Position numbers and translations under genes: made by a program. From the NCBI GenBank assembly GCA_003508835.1, contig PUFA01000068.1:5952001-6016000 (forward strand): DNA of 64,000 nt, given 5' to 3'. The notes beneath the pieces were generated by a model that saw only the letters and a program-made list of their open reading frames with translations, was not told the DNA's origin and ran no database searches. Positions within the stretch are counted from its first letter, which is position 1; every line of letters starts with the position of its first letter. This document shows positions 49,336-60,899 of this stretch, one piece after another. Source of the DNA: Eonycteris spelaea. Lineage: Eukaryota > Chordata > Mammalia > Chiroptera > Pteropodidae.

Positions 49336-50039
49336 AAAATATATGTGAAAATGGGTATAACTGTAAATATTAGTTTTTGTGTTGCGGGATAAGATTATAT
49401 TTAAGTTTAGTTCAAATGAGATGGCTTTTGAACGCATTCATTTTCTCTCTGTTAAAAATTAGGTTCAGCCTGTGGCTCTAGAACAAGTCAAAACCTTTGT
49501 CATGGGTAAAACCCCACTTCAAGTTACTTCATTCTGTGCATGATCTCTAGGGAAATACCACAGATAAAATTTTGTATTTCTAAATACACTTAAATAAATA
49601 TCTAGGACTATCCCAAATTGAGCTGTCTCTTGTTTCATGATGAGTCTACTGAAAACATTGAACACCAGAGATTAAAATGTCTTTGCATTATCATTTCTTC
49701 AAGGTCAGGAGAAACAGTGGATAGAGGGGATTGTTCAGGCAGATAAATATGATTTGACTTCCATTGCCTAAGGTTTTGCTTTCTCTGTTTGTCATATCTG
49801 GCACTAATTATCAGAGTAAACTCGTGGATCATGAAGCATCAAAAGAAAATTGCTTCAGCCAGAGGCTTTGACTTTAATAATACCTATCTGGGTCATGATC
49901 ACTGACTTTCTGACCCCATATTTATACCAAATACATTGAATGTAGTAAATTATGGATTTCATCACTTATTTTATAACCTCAAATTTGGTCACCTGCTACA
50001 TGTAGGACTTCAAGTTATTTTATGCTAGCATCTCCTACA
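49336..50039. other. No feature recognised
   Basis: No repeat or exon recognised. Confidence 0.4.
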
Positions 50040-50300
50040 GAAATCTTTCTGTGGCCTAAGTGCCCACCTCTGCCCCTCTCTTCTCAAGAAAGCTTAAGTG
50101 CCTCTGAGTCTCCTGTGCATCCCCATCACAGCACTTAGTATTCCCATTGTACTTCGTGTATTCCCATGACTCTCCTCCACTAGCTGTGTTAACCCTGAGG
50201 GAAGGTGTTACCTTTTTAACCTTTGTCTCTATATCCCTATCTACCTGTGATGGAGTAGGCATGCACTAAATATCAATTGAATGACTCAGTGAATGGACTG
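50040..50300 (+). mobile_element. L2-like 3' sequence, sense
   Basis: 'catcacagcacttagtattc', 'ccctgagggaaggtgtt' and 'actaaatatcaattgaatga' are in L2 3' order, diverged. Confidence 0.5.
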
Positions 50301-50599
50301 AATCTTTATATGATTTCTGATCCCATGATATTTTATATTTCTATGATTCCACAAATTCACGTTTTTATGCAGACATTAACAGAAACACTTCACTACTCTG
50401 TTGGTTCAAGAGTGGCCTTTGCTTTTTTCTGTTTTCAGCTCATTTAAAATTACTCTGAAATAATTTTAGAGTACTTGTATGCTAGAAGCATTAGTTGAGT
50501 TCAACTTGTCACCATTTAATTCATTCATTTATAGGGAAGATACAGACTGGGACTTCCCTAAGGATAGTATCTTTGTTTCTTAATCATTTTTCGTTCTTG
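50301..50599. other. No feature recognised
   Basis: Unassigned. Confidence 0.4.
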
Positions 50600-50965
50600 T
50601 GCCTGGCTGAGTATCACCTTCTAAGACTTTGCTCATGTTGTTCCCTCTGAATAGAATACTTCATTAAAAATGTTCTACCATTACCACCTCCTGTCCTATT
50701 CTAATACCAGTATAAATACATATACTTCACTGGGTAATTCTTAAATATCCTTTCAATTCCAGCTTTTATCTACTTTCAGAAATGTCCTATGATTGCCTCC
50801 ATTCTCACCCCACATGGTTATATTTATTATATTGTATTTAAATAGTTCACTTTACTTCCCATTAGCCTATGAGCTCTTTAAGGCCAATTGTATCTTGTTC
50901 TCCTTTGTATCTCCTATGTCTAGTCTAAGCTTGAACATAGTACATGATTGATATAGATATTTTAA
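50600..50965 (+). mobile_element. L2 LINE 3' end, sense
   Basis: 'tttgctcatgttgttccctc', 'cagaaatgtcctatgattgc', 'agcctatgagctctttaagg', 'ccaattgtatcttgttctcc' and 'cttgaacatagtacatga' give the L2 3' end in order. Confidence 0.8.
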
Positions 50966-52177
50966 AGATAAACATACCACTTCTGCTATTCTTTTGGGCA
51001 TGTATTTAGAAAATTATGGGCAAAAAATCCTTCCAGCCAATTTTGTATGCTGGTGTTCTTCTCATATCTATAGCTAAATTTTATTAAGTGAGCTCATTGC
51101 TCTGAAGATTTCTGGAGAAACTTTAAGATATTATTTGGGGTTAGGGTTCAGTGTGTGATAATGGGAGCATAACACTTACATGTTTCATTACTGCTATTGA
51201 TTGGATTTCAAAAGAAAGTTAATTAATCCCAGCATTTCCTGTTGGGGAAGAGATACTTTGTAGATTGGTCTTACTGTGGAGGGGGAGAATTGACTAACAG
51301 AAGTTTCAGAGAGTATAAATTAAAAAGGTGCAATTGTAAAATACCATTCGAGCTGTGTCTACTACATCAATGATTTTTCTGGTGACAGCCTGACTGACGG
51401 CCTCCCGGGAAGTATCAATGTTACCTGTGTTATGAGAAGAAGCTTTTGAAGAGCAGCGATAAATGTTTCTTATTTTATATTGGTCACCTGTTTTCTTATA
51501 ATCAAACTCTCCGCCAAACAATCCAAACCAAGGTTCCATTATATTCAATTTTCTATTGATGATTATTGTTTAGATGAGACCTTCAGGGAAAATACTAAGC
51601 AGGAGTTGTTCAAAATTGGGAACCTAATTAGCAATGTTGGTTCAGTATAGTTGTGAGTAAATGCACTTTTCAGGGTTATCTCTTCCATGACACGTATTCT
51701 ATACCAGTCTACCTTTGGGTCTTTTCTTTCCTCCCTTTCTCCCTCCCTCCTTTACTCTATTTCTGCCTTACCCCTATCTTTGGTGAGTTTCTATTATATT
51801 TAGGCCTTTATCTCAACACTGGAGGTAGAAAAAATGAAATCTCAAAGTCTCTCTTTAAAAAAATTTTAATGAAGATTCATGGAACTAAAGAAATAACTTC
51901 AACACAGTTTAAAATTTTTGACAGAGACATGTACAAAATATCTGAGGATGAAAAATAATTTCATTCATCCATGGAGAGAGATGGACAATGTCCTCCCACC
52001 AAAAAAAATACACAAAAAACAACAATAACAACAACATTCAAGGATACTTAGTAGAAGTAATCAAATTCAAGTTCACTAAGTAATCAAGTTCACTAAGGTT
52101 TAGGATATATGACATCTCAAAAAGAATCACATCTCTCTACAAGGAGTCATACAGATTTTCAAGGAAGGCATAGATCT
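50966..52177. other. No gene recognised
   Basis: A 101-residue frame (51653-51958) and an 80-residue minus frame (51306-51548) show no known domain. A 16-bp tandem duplication ('aatcaagttcactaag') is at ~52063-52097. Confidence 0.35.
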
Positions 52178-52381
52178 TTGCTGTCCAGTATGGTAGACAA
52201 TAAAGACGCATTGGTTTATATTTAAATAAATTAACATTAAATAAAAGCAAATTTTTACTTTCTCACTTACACAAGCCACATTCGAATGTTGAACGGCCAC
52301 ATGCTGTTAGTGGCTATCACATTGGACAACACAGATATAGAACATTTCTGACATCACAGAAAATTCTGTCAAATAGCACTG
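52178..52381 (-). mobile_element. MER5A-like hAT transposon (MITE)
   Basis: The left end 'tttgctgtccagtatggtag' and right end 'ctgtcaaatagcactg' are inverted termini of MER5A. Inside are 'gccacatgctgttagtggct' and 'acacagatatagaacatttc'. Non-coding hAT-Charlie derivative. Confidence 0.9.
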
Positions 52382-52539
52382 GTCTAAATTTTAATAATTG
52401 TGCTAGAGATAGAGGACATATTTTGGAGGAACGGCTCATAATTCAGATTGCTTTGTGAAAATTAGATAAATTATAATAATTAAATTTAAAGCTGTCATTG
52501 ATTGCCTGCCTTGTTTCATATTGCTTATATTTGATACTC

Positions 52540-52650
52540 ATAGATGTTAGTACTTTCGCCTATAAAAGCAAAGGCTGAAGTTCAGAGAAGGTAAGTACCT
52601 TATCCAAGGCCACTAAGGTAGTGAATGGGTTGAAGTGGAAGATTGGGCCC
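52540..52650 (-). mobile_element. MIR SINE fragment, antisense
   Basis: 'gctgaagttcagagaagg', 'taagtaccttatccaagg', 'ccactaaggtagtgaatgg' are the reversed MIR core. Confidence 0.7.
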
Positions 52651-53167
52651 AGAGAGAATAGATACTTCAGAAGTTCAAATTGTATCTGTTTGACAGTGGG
52701 AACAAATGAATGTTCCAAGCAAGAATGCCATGTTATGGGAACTGCACTTGAAGAAAACTATTCTTGTGTTATTGGATTTGTGAAATGCGTGTCTTTGGTC
52801 AGTGAAATAGTTTTCATCAGATGTCAGATGCTAGATATCAGAATATTTTAGGGTTTAATGAATTCTCTATAAAACTCATACTGGGAATATCTTCCTTTGT
52901 CTAGTTACAAAAAAAATGGTACAGGGAAGAGGGTAATCATTTCAAGAAAATATTATAAATTATCACATAGGCATAAATGGTTTCTAGGATGCAAGCAACT
53001 CACGTCTCATAAAATGCTGTCATCCAAATTTGTGGCTCATAAAATTATTTGTTCATATATATTTATAATTATCATATCCATACTCACACACTCATAATCA
53101 CCCACTCACACTCATATACCCACCTACATCTCCATGTATATGTATATGGTCTCATAATGATCACTAA
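52651..53167. other. No gene recognised
   Basis: Two short frames without domains. A CA/CTCA-rich patch lies at 53085-53125. Confidence 0.4.
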
Positions 53168-53182
53168 TTTTGAAAAGCAGAG
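53168..53182. repeat. Left target-site duplication of the half-L1
   Basis: 'ttttgaaaagcagag', identical over 15 bases to 55712-55726. Confidence 0.9.
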
Positions 53183-55711
53183 TTTTTTTATGGCTTTATT
53201 TAAATATAATAGCAATTATTTGATCATATTTACATTGTACAATTCAACGAGTTTCTTCAATTATATTTGGCATACAATAATGTATTAGTTTCAGTGTACA
53301 GCATAGTGATTAGATATCTATATAACTCAAAAGTGATCACTCATCTTCCCTTTTACATATTAATTACATTATTAACTATTTTCCTTATGCTACAGTTTAT
53401 ATCTGTATGTCTATTTTGTATTTCTTAATCCCTTTGCCCTTTTTTTGCCATCTCTCCAACCCCCCTCCCATCTAGTAGCCCTCAAAATATTCTCTGTATC
53501 TATGAGTTTACTTCCATTTTTGCTGCTGCTGTTTATTTTATTTTCTAGATTCTATATATATACATATATATGTGAAATCATGTGATATTTGTCTATCTGA
53601 CTTATTTAATTTATCACAATACCCTCTAGGTCCATCATAGCAATATCTTTTCCCATCACCTTTCTATTAGTCTCTGTGTGTCATTCAATCTGAAGTGAGT
53701 CTCTCGTAGGCAGCACATGCAGGGGGCTTGTTTTCTTATCCTTTCAGCCACTCTATCTTTTGGCTGGAGCACTTAATTCTTTGCCATTTGAGGTACTTGT
53801 TGATAGGAATGTAGTTATTACCATTCTTTATTCATATTTTTGATACATATTTTTTCTTCTTAAAGAATTCCCTCCAACATTTCCTGTAATACTGGCTTGT
53901 TGGTGATAAATTCCTTTAGCTTATTTTTATCTGGGAAGCTTTTTATCTGTCTTTTGATTCTAAATGATAACTTTGCTGGATAAAGTATTTTTGGTTGTAG
54001 ATCCTGGGTTTTTAATCACATCGGATATTTATGCCAAGTCCTTCTTTCCTGCACAGTTTCTTTTGAGAAATCAGTGGCCAGCCTTATGGGTGCTCCCTTG
54101 TAGGTAACTAACTGGTTTTCTCTTGCTACTTTTAAGATTCTCTTTTTGTATTTAACTTTTGGCATTTTAATTATAATGTGTCTTCATGTGGGCCTCTTTG
54201 GGTTCTTTTTTTTTTTTTTTGGAACTCTCTGAGCTTCCTGGGGTTGTATGTCTATTTCCTTCATCAGGTTAGGGAAGTTTTCAATCATTACTTCTTCAAA
54301 TAGCTCTTCAATTTCTTGTTACTCTTCAGCTACCCCTATGGTCCAGGTAAGGGAAGTTTTCCATCGTTATTCTTCAAGTAGCTCTTCAACTTTTGTTTTC
54401 CTTCAGGTATCTCAATAACATGGCTATTTTTACATTTAATTGTGTGCCATAGGCTCCTTAAATTATTATTACAGTCTCGGCTTCTTTTTTACATGCTATT
54501 CTGATTGAGTGTCCTTAGCTTCCCCATCCTCTGTATTGGTGGTTCGAGCCTCTTCTTTATCCACTCTGTTTATTCTCTCTAATATACTGTTCCTCTCAGA
54601 TAATATGTTCTTCATTTCTGACTGGTTCCCTTTTATAATTTCCATTTTCATGTTTTTTTTAAATCTCTTTGTTAAAGTTCTTGCTGAATTCATCTGTAAT
54701 TTCCCTAAGTTCATTGAGTATCTTTATAACCAGTGTTTTGAATTCTGCATCTGTTAGATTGCTTGGCTCCATTATTCCTTGATCTCTGTTCTTTTCGCTC
54801 ATGGTTTCTGCTTCTTTGTCTTCCCATTTGGGCTGCCTTCTGTGTCTATTTCTATGTTCTAAGCAAAGCTCTTAAGTCTCCCAGTTTTATTAGTGTGGCT
54901 TTGTGTAGCAGGTGTCCAGTGGCACAGTCCTGAAAGGGATTGAGCTGCAGGCCTAGTTTAGCCCCAGCCTGTGCCCCTCCAGGGCCACCTGTAAAAATTT
55001 AGCAAGCAATCCACAGGTGCTATTAGTTGCTTCAAGAAACCACACCAGAAACCGAGGCTAGCTGCCGCCAGCATGAGTCTTCATGCTGCTCCCTGAACTT
55101 GCTGAGGACACAACTAAATGTGGTTTAGGTGGGCCCGTGAGTTGGGAGAGGCAGAGTTTCAGGGAATCCTTTGGGCATAGTGATCTCCGTTATCCAGTCT
55201 GATGATGTCTCAGCTATAATGGTGCTTTGTCTGCACACTGAGAGTGGGGAGGACTCAACTAAGAAACAATGGATACCACCAGAACTTCTGCTGGGGAGAG
55301 AGCCTTGCCTCCATCCCTCACTCTAATAACACATGTTCCCCTGTAAGTCTCTGGTGCCCCCTGTGGAGCTGACCTGGCACTGGTGCTCAGGGCAAGCGCA
55401 GGACGGTCACCACGAAAGTCCTCTCATGGACACGGCCCCTTTAAGAGGCATCTGTAGCTGCTGGCTGCCTCTGCCACAGGCTCTGTCTCACTCAGCCTCT
55501 GGGACCAGTCCGCCTCATGTCTTCAACCTTTCCTACTTTCTACCATTGCAGATTGATTAATTATTTCTCTCCCTAGTTGTAGTGCTTCTGTTCATCTAGA
55601 CCTCAGATGACTTTACTTGCTGTTTGCACCGTGTTTCTGTCACAACTTTGATTTGGTTGCAAGAAGAATGAACAAAGTCTCTATCATCTATGCCATTTTT
55701 CCTCCATTTTC
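53183..55711 (-). mobile_element. Half-L1 (HAL1-like) element, deletion type II, complete with perfect target duplication
   Basis: Minus-strand insertion of ~2.53 kb between identical 15-bp repeats. From its 5' end (55711) it has a 5' UTR (to 54828), ORF1 (54827-53860), a short endonuclease start (~53850-53641), the junction at ~53640 ('gggaaaagatattg/ctatgatgg' on minus), the 3' UTR (to ~53253), then ~60 extra bases with 'aataaa' and a poly(A) (T7 at 53183-53189). The junction is at the same place as in the 2.05 kb copy. Because the target duplication bounds a unit already lacking ORF2, the deletion was present before insertion. It needed an L1 reverse transcriptase in trans. Confidence 0.88.
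53860..54827 (-). pseudogene. Broken L1 ORF1 of the half-L1
   Basis: Probable ATG at 54827 and stop at 53860-53862, spanning ~320 codons, near normal for ORF1. One open part (54496-54714: 'MNLGKLQMNSARTLTKRFKK' then 'GNQSEMKNILSERNSILERI') is the coiled-coil region. The RRM and C-terminal parts are recognisable only in DNA ('tgggcctctttgggttc', 'gcttcctggggttgtatg', read in reverse) and are frameshifted. A short internal duplication near 54275-54390 repeats the RRM segment 'gggaagttttc...cttcaa...tagctcttcaa'. Confidence 0.8.
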
Positions 55712-55726
55712 TTTTGAAAAGCAGAG
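55712..55726. repeat. Right target-site duplication of the half-L1
   Basis: Perfect partner of 53168-53182. Confidence 0.9.
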
Positions 55727-55784
55727 GTTTTATTTTAACATGCAAATTAAGCAGGGCTTTAGTATTCTTAGTCTTATCTTTTCA

Positions 55785-55925
55785 TTAATTCATTCAACAA
55801 ATACTAATGCAAGCCTACTGGGCTAGGTACTAGAGCTGCAATGACAGTTTAGTTTATGATCTAGTGAAGATACAGAGAAAAAAATAATGTAATTATAGTA
55901 CTCGATAAGTGCTACAATGATAATT
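55785..55925 (-). mobile_element. L2 LINE 3' end, antisense
   Basis: 'attaattcattcaacaaat', 'tactgggctaggtactag', 'gataagtgctacaatgataa' match the reversed L2 terminus. Confidence 0.75.
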
Positions 55926-56949
55926 TGTTCCCTTGCTAAAGCACAAACCCGAATGCTGAGCTGTGAATTAATAGGATATTGAATGATGATAGTCTATCAT
56001 ATCTCAATGCAGCTGAATTTTTCTCTCCTTCTCCTTATATACTTATAAATTCTCCTAAGGTTGTAAAAATGTTTTATTTATGAAATATTGCTGACAAGGG
56101 AGAGATAAAACTTTAGTAAATGTTGAAAACTGTGGTTAAAATTTGAAGCTATGCAAGGAATTCATTACTCTCAACATAAATATAATTTGAGGTAAAGATG
56201 AAAGCCTGAAAAAAATCCATTTATAAATTTAGGAGTTCACAAAGGTTTCAGGGTATAAGTATGTATGACTCTTGTGAAATGTCAGGGTTACTATAAGAAA
56301 GGCAAATGAAAGGCTACTCATTTTTGGTCTTCTAAAAACAAGTTGCACATTAGATCACAGTAGAAATACCATAATGACATTGGTGAATTTTATTCTTGAG
56401 CATTATTGGTCTAAATATACTACATGAGAAGTTCTTTACTGGGTCTTGAGAGCTATTTGGTTATTTACACAAAGAAGTGGATACAGGTCCTTTCTGATAT
56501 TAGTCACAGAGTTTTAGAGAATTTTGTTATAAAGCAATAATAAATTGAAATATATTTTTTTAGTATAAACAATAGCTCCTCTTCTGGTTCTGCTATTCAA
56601 ACATTATGCAGGATTCTGGTAAAGCCAGTACATACTATTAGGTAAACCCTTCCATAGACAACAAGTATTAATTATAAAAAAATAAAGAAAATAGAAACAT
56701 GTGAAGAAACTTGAGAATACTTAAATGCAAAGTCATACCAACAGCATGTCTGTTCTTGAAAGAGGAGGATGGTATTGGATAAATTTTGTACTTCTATGGT
56801 TTGGTTTTTAGTCTGATATACATCATTCTTTACCATGTGGGGCCACAAAAACTTAATCTTACACTCTTCAAGAACCAGAGGACATAGTTTAGTGCAACTA
56901 CAAAAAAGAGACAGAGTTTGCAGATTGAGTCTAGCCAAGTTAATTGACT

Positions 56950-56952
<3 letters not shown>
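55926..56952. other. No feature recognised
   Basis: AT-rich. Long minus frame at 56672-57007 is extended only by the (CA)n tract. Confidence 0.4.

Positions 56953-56998
<46 letters not shown>
56953..56998. repeat. (CA)n microsatellite
   Basis: About 22 perfect CA units. Confidence 0.98.
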
Positions 56999-56999
<1 letters not shown>

Positions 57000-57189
57000 A
57001 ACAGCACTTTCCAGAGATAACAGAACCAAGAGTATTACAACATATTATTCATAATTCCAGAATACAATCTGAAATCACCCATCATTAAAAAGTAATCAAA
57101 TATGATCTATTCTGCAGAGAAAAAATACAACCAAGCAATACTCTGAGATGACTCAGATAATGATTAGCAGTAAGGATTTCAAACCAGCT

Positions 57190-57620
57190 ATTATGGGTAG
57201 AATTGCATTCCTTCTAAAAAATTATTAAAGTTTTAACCCCTAAAATCTCAAAATGTGACCTAATTTGGAAAGAGAGTCTTTATAGAGGTAATCAATTTAA
57301 AATGAAGCCATTTGGGTGGGCCCTAATCTAATGTGACTGGTGTCTTTACAAAAAGGGGGTGTTTGGAGACAGACAGATATATACACATGGAGGAAACCAT
57401 GTAAACATGAAGGCAGAGATTGGGGTGATGTATCTATAAGCCAAAGAATGTCAAAAATACTAGCAAACCACCAGAAGCTAGGAGAGAGGCATGAAACAGA
57501 TTCTCCCTCACATCCCTCAGGAAGAACTCATCCTGTTGATACCTTAATCTGTAAGATGATACATTTTTGTTCTTTAAACAAACTAGCTTTTGGTCCTGGG
57601 AAGCTAATATGCCAGCCATT
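57190..57620 (+). mobile_element. MaLR LTR (MLT1/MST-like), sense
   Basis: 'tttaacccctaaaatctc', 'atgtgacctaatttgg', 'gggtgggccctaatctaa', 'tgtgactggtgtctttac', 'ggaaaccatgtaaacatg', 'ttttggtcctgggaagct': MaLR LTR order. A 94-residue frame inside is incidental. Confidence 0.85.
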
Positions 57621-57624
57621 ATAA

Positions 57625-58082
57625 TGATCTCAAAGATGTTAAAGAAAATGTCTATTGAATGAAAAGATAGAAAATCTCAGGAGAGAAACAAAAACTATCA
57701 AAACAGAATCAAAGAGAAAACCTGAAAAATTCAGTCTCTGAAAAAAAATCACTGGATAGGATTAACAAAAGAGTGGAGGTGCCAAAAATTCAGTGAATTT
57801 GAAGCTGTAATAATAATAAAAAATATTCAGTATGATGAACAGAGCAAACTCAATTGAAAACCTAATGAACAGGATGTTAGAGACATGTGTAAGCTGTAAC
57901 TTACATGTAAATAGGAGTTGCAGAAAGAGGAGCGAGTGGGACAGAAACAATATCTGCATAAACAGCATCTGATAATTTCTTGTATTTGATGAAAGACATA
58001 AAAGTAGCTCAGTGAATTTATCATAATAAAAACAGAAAAACCCCACCTAGTCACATCATGTATAAATTGATAAAATAATATA

Positions 58083-58113
<31 letters not shown>

Positions 58114-59815
58114 GAATCATTTGAAAACAGCCAGAGGGAAAATTCACATTACATATAGGAGAACAACAGATTGAATGATGACTGACTTCTCATCAGAATC
58201 ATTGGATGCCTTGAGGCAGTGGGAAACTATCTTTAAATGACTGAAAGAAAGTAAAAGTCAACCTACAGTATATCATTGATAATATTCCTCAAGAATAAAA
58301 GCAAATAAATGTATTTTCAGATAAAAGAAAACCAAGAGAATTTTTTACCATTAGTCCAGCAGTAAAAGAAATATTAAAGAAATTTCTTCCAGCTAAAGGA
58401 AAATTATGCTAGATGGAAACACTTGCCTTTAGGAAGGGATCAAGTATATCAGAAATGGTAAAAATGTGGATAAATATGAAAGACTATTTTTTTCACTTCT
58501 TTAAATTATATATAACTTTATAACAAAATTGACAACATTGTGTTGTTGGCTTATAAAATATGTAAATGTGTTACATGCAGAAGCTCTAACATAAAAGATT
58601 AAGAGGTTGTAAACAGAACTACATGTTAGAAGTTTTCTACTTTTGATATAAAATGATACAAATTTAACTAAGTGGACCATGAAGAGTTAGGTTGTACAAT
58701 ATAATCGCTAGAGAAACTATTAAAAAATAATGCAAAGAAATAGAGCTAACACCAGTAGATAAGTTAAAATTCTACAAAATATTTAAATAATCCAAAATAT
58801 GGCATCAAAGTAGTAATATGGAAGAACAACAAAGAAAACTAAGAAAGTAGAAAGCCTTGAATATTTCACACCATATCAAAATATGTTGCGTGGTAATAAA
58901 CTAAGCATTGCAATAAAGTGGCAGAGATTATCAGAGTGGATAAAAAAGCAAGACCTAGCTGTGTGCTATTGACAGGAAACACATTTTAAACACAACAATA
59001 TGATAGGTTGAAGTGAATGGAAGGAAAAAGATATACCTTGAAAATATAAACTCAAGACTGAAGTGGCTGTATTAATATTACATACGATATACTTTTAAAA
59101 CAAAGTGTATTAACAGAGATTGAAGGAGATATATCACAATGATAAAAGAGAAAATTGTGTGAGGAAGACATGGTATTTGTCAAAGTGTATGTACCTTACA
59201 ACAAAAGTGTGAAATACATGAAGCAAAAATTGTCATAATTAAAAGGAAAAATAGACAATTTCACAATCATTACTGGAGATTTTAATACCCTGTCTTCAGC
59301 AGTTGATAGAATAATTATACCGAAATAATCAGTGGCCTATACATTGAATCAGATCTTTTGACAGGCCATAAAAAAGTCTCAATACATTTAAAAATATTAA
59401 AAACATTGATGCCACGAAATAAATAACAATAAAATATTACCCCCTTGCCAAATATTGGCAAATTAAGCCATGCTCTTGTAAATGGATTAAAGGAGAAATC
59501 ACAAGGAATTTGAAAATAGTTTGGACTGAATGGTAATAAAAATATTTCAAGTTCTGTGGTATGTAGCTAAGTAGGCTTTAGAAAGGATTTTAAATCTTGA
59601 ATGCATATGTTAGAAATTTAGAGAGAAAGCTATAGTTTTAAATGCTTTAATGACACAATAAAGATCTATAATAAATTACCTAAAGTTCCACCTTAAGAAG
59701 CTAGAAACAAAAGGCAAAATAAACCCAAAATAGGTGGGAAGAAGAAAATAATGAAGAGTAGAAATCAATGAAATATATAACAAACAATAAGTAAAATTAA
59801 CAAAGTTAAATCTCC
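57625..59815 (+). mobile_element. Old L1 fragment: ORF1 and start of ORF2 (endonuclease), sense
   Basis: Decayed L1M-type copy with the ORF1 end ('cagccagagggaaaattcac', 'gacttctcatcagaatcatt', 'cttcaagaataaaagc'-like), the inter-ORF spacer, and the ORF2 endonuclease part ('gataaaaaagcaagacctagc', 'aagtggctgtattaatatta', 'actggagattttaatacc', 'cagttgatagaataatt'). It stops near 59815 before the reverse transcriptase region. Contains a (TG) expansion at 58079-58113. No open frame survives. Confidence 0.85.
58079..58113. repeat. (TG)n microsatellite
   Basis: About 16 TG units with one TTTG interruption, inside the L1 ORF1 remnant. Confidence 0.95.
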
Positions 59816-60714
59816 TTTTTTAGCCATATGATCCTGCTGATATAAGAATCTAAGAAGAGAAGCTTTCTAGGATTTCAGAACCTGTGTACAAGGGGGAGCT
59901 TAGAATGGCAGAAATGGTGCTAAGTACAGGTACATATATTTAGAGACCAGCAATTTCAGCCACAAACTCCTGTGTGGTACAAAATCCAGTACCGCAGGGA
60001 CGCTGTGTTGAAATTTACTATTTCTTCAGCCTCTAGTGCATTATTAGACACATAGAAATTACTGACTACTTAGTGAATAGCAAGATAATAGTAACAAATA
60101 GGGTTATTGACCTTAAATTCTCCTATTGGATATGTCATCCTGGGTGAAAGAAACAAGACAAAAGTCACAGGCCTGGGAAACTGTGTGTTTGTATGTGTGT
60201 GTGTGTGTCTGTGAACAACTTGAACTGATTGTAGGTTTCAATCTTTGATCTTCTGTTCTCCCCTAATATTCTTTGCCTTAACAATGGTTGATATAATTTA
60301 ACAGGAAATGTGACATTTCTATTTTTACCAAGAAATGTTAAGTGAAAAGATTCTGGGAATTCTCCATAGTTAATTAAAATTACATGAGCCCAAGATGTCC
60401 AAGTCACTAATTATAAAAAAAAAAAGAATATAATTTTATTCAAAAAATTATTTAGTAATTATAAAATATAGACTAGTTAGGTTTGGGCCAGTGATGTCTT
60501 TCTACTTTTTAAGATAATATATCCTTGAAACAGTCATTAGTAACAACTTTCATTTATTAAACTTTTTAATTTTCCAGAAAGCCACTTACCACAAAATTAT
60601 TGTTTTTTGTTTTCACCAAGGAAAGATCTTAATTGTAATAGCGTGTGTGTTATATTGTATAAATCAAGGACATTTAGAGAAAGCAAAGTGATGTGTGATT
60701 TCAGATTTAAAATA
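59816..60714. other. No gene recognised
   Basis: AT-rich with a short (TG)n at ~60184-60210 and an A-run at ~60415-60425. Confidence 0.4.
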
Positions 60715-60895
60715 ATTATTGGTAAAAACATTTAACATGAGATCTACCCTCTTAACAAATCTTAAGTGCACAGCACAGTATTGTCAATCATAGGTACAAT
60801 GTTGTACAGCAGATCTCTAGAACTTATTCAACTTGCATGCATAATTGAGACTTTTTGCCTGTTGATTTTGCAACTTCCCATTTCCCTCCTCAATG
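60715..60895 (-). mobile_element. L1 3' UTR, antisense, part of an inverted L1 pair
   Basis: 'atctaccctcttaacaaat', 'cagcacagtattgtcaatc' and 'agcagatctctagaactta' match an L1 3' UTR in reverse. It abuts a sense ORF2 piece. Confidence 0.75.
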
Positions 60896-60899
60896 ACAC

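Noticed and set aside
56672..57020. Frames with (CV)n and (HT)n runs
   Set aside because: Created by the (CA)n microsatellite; the same applies to the (TG)n frame at 61900-62082.
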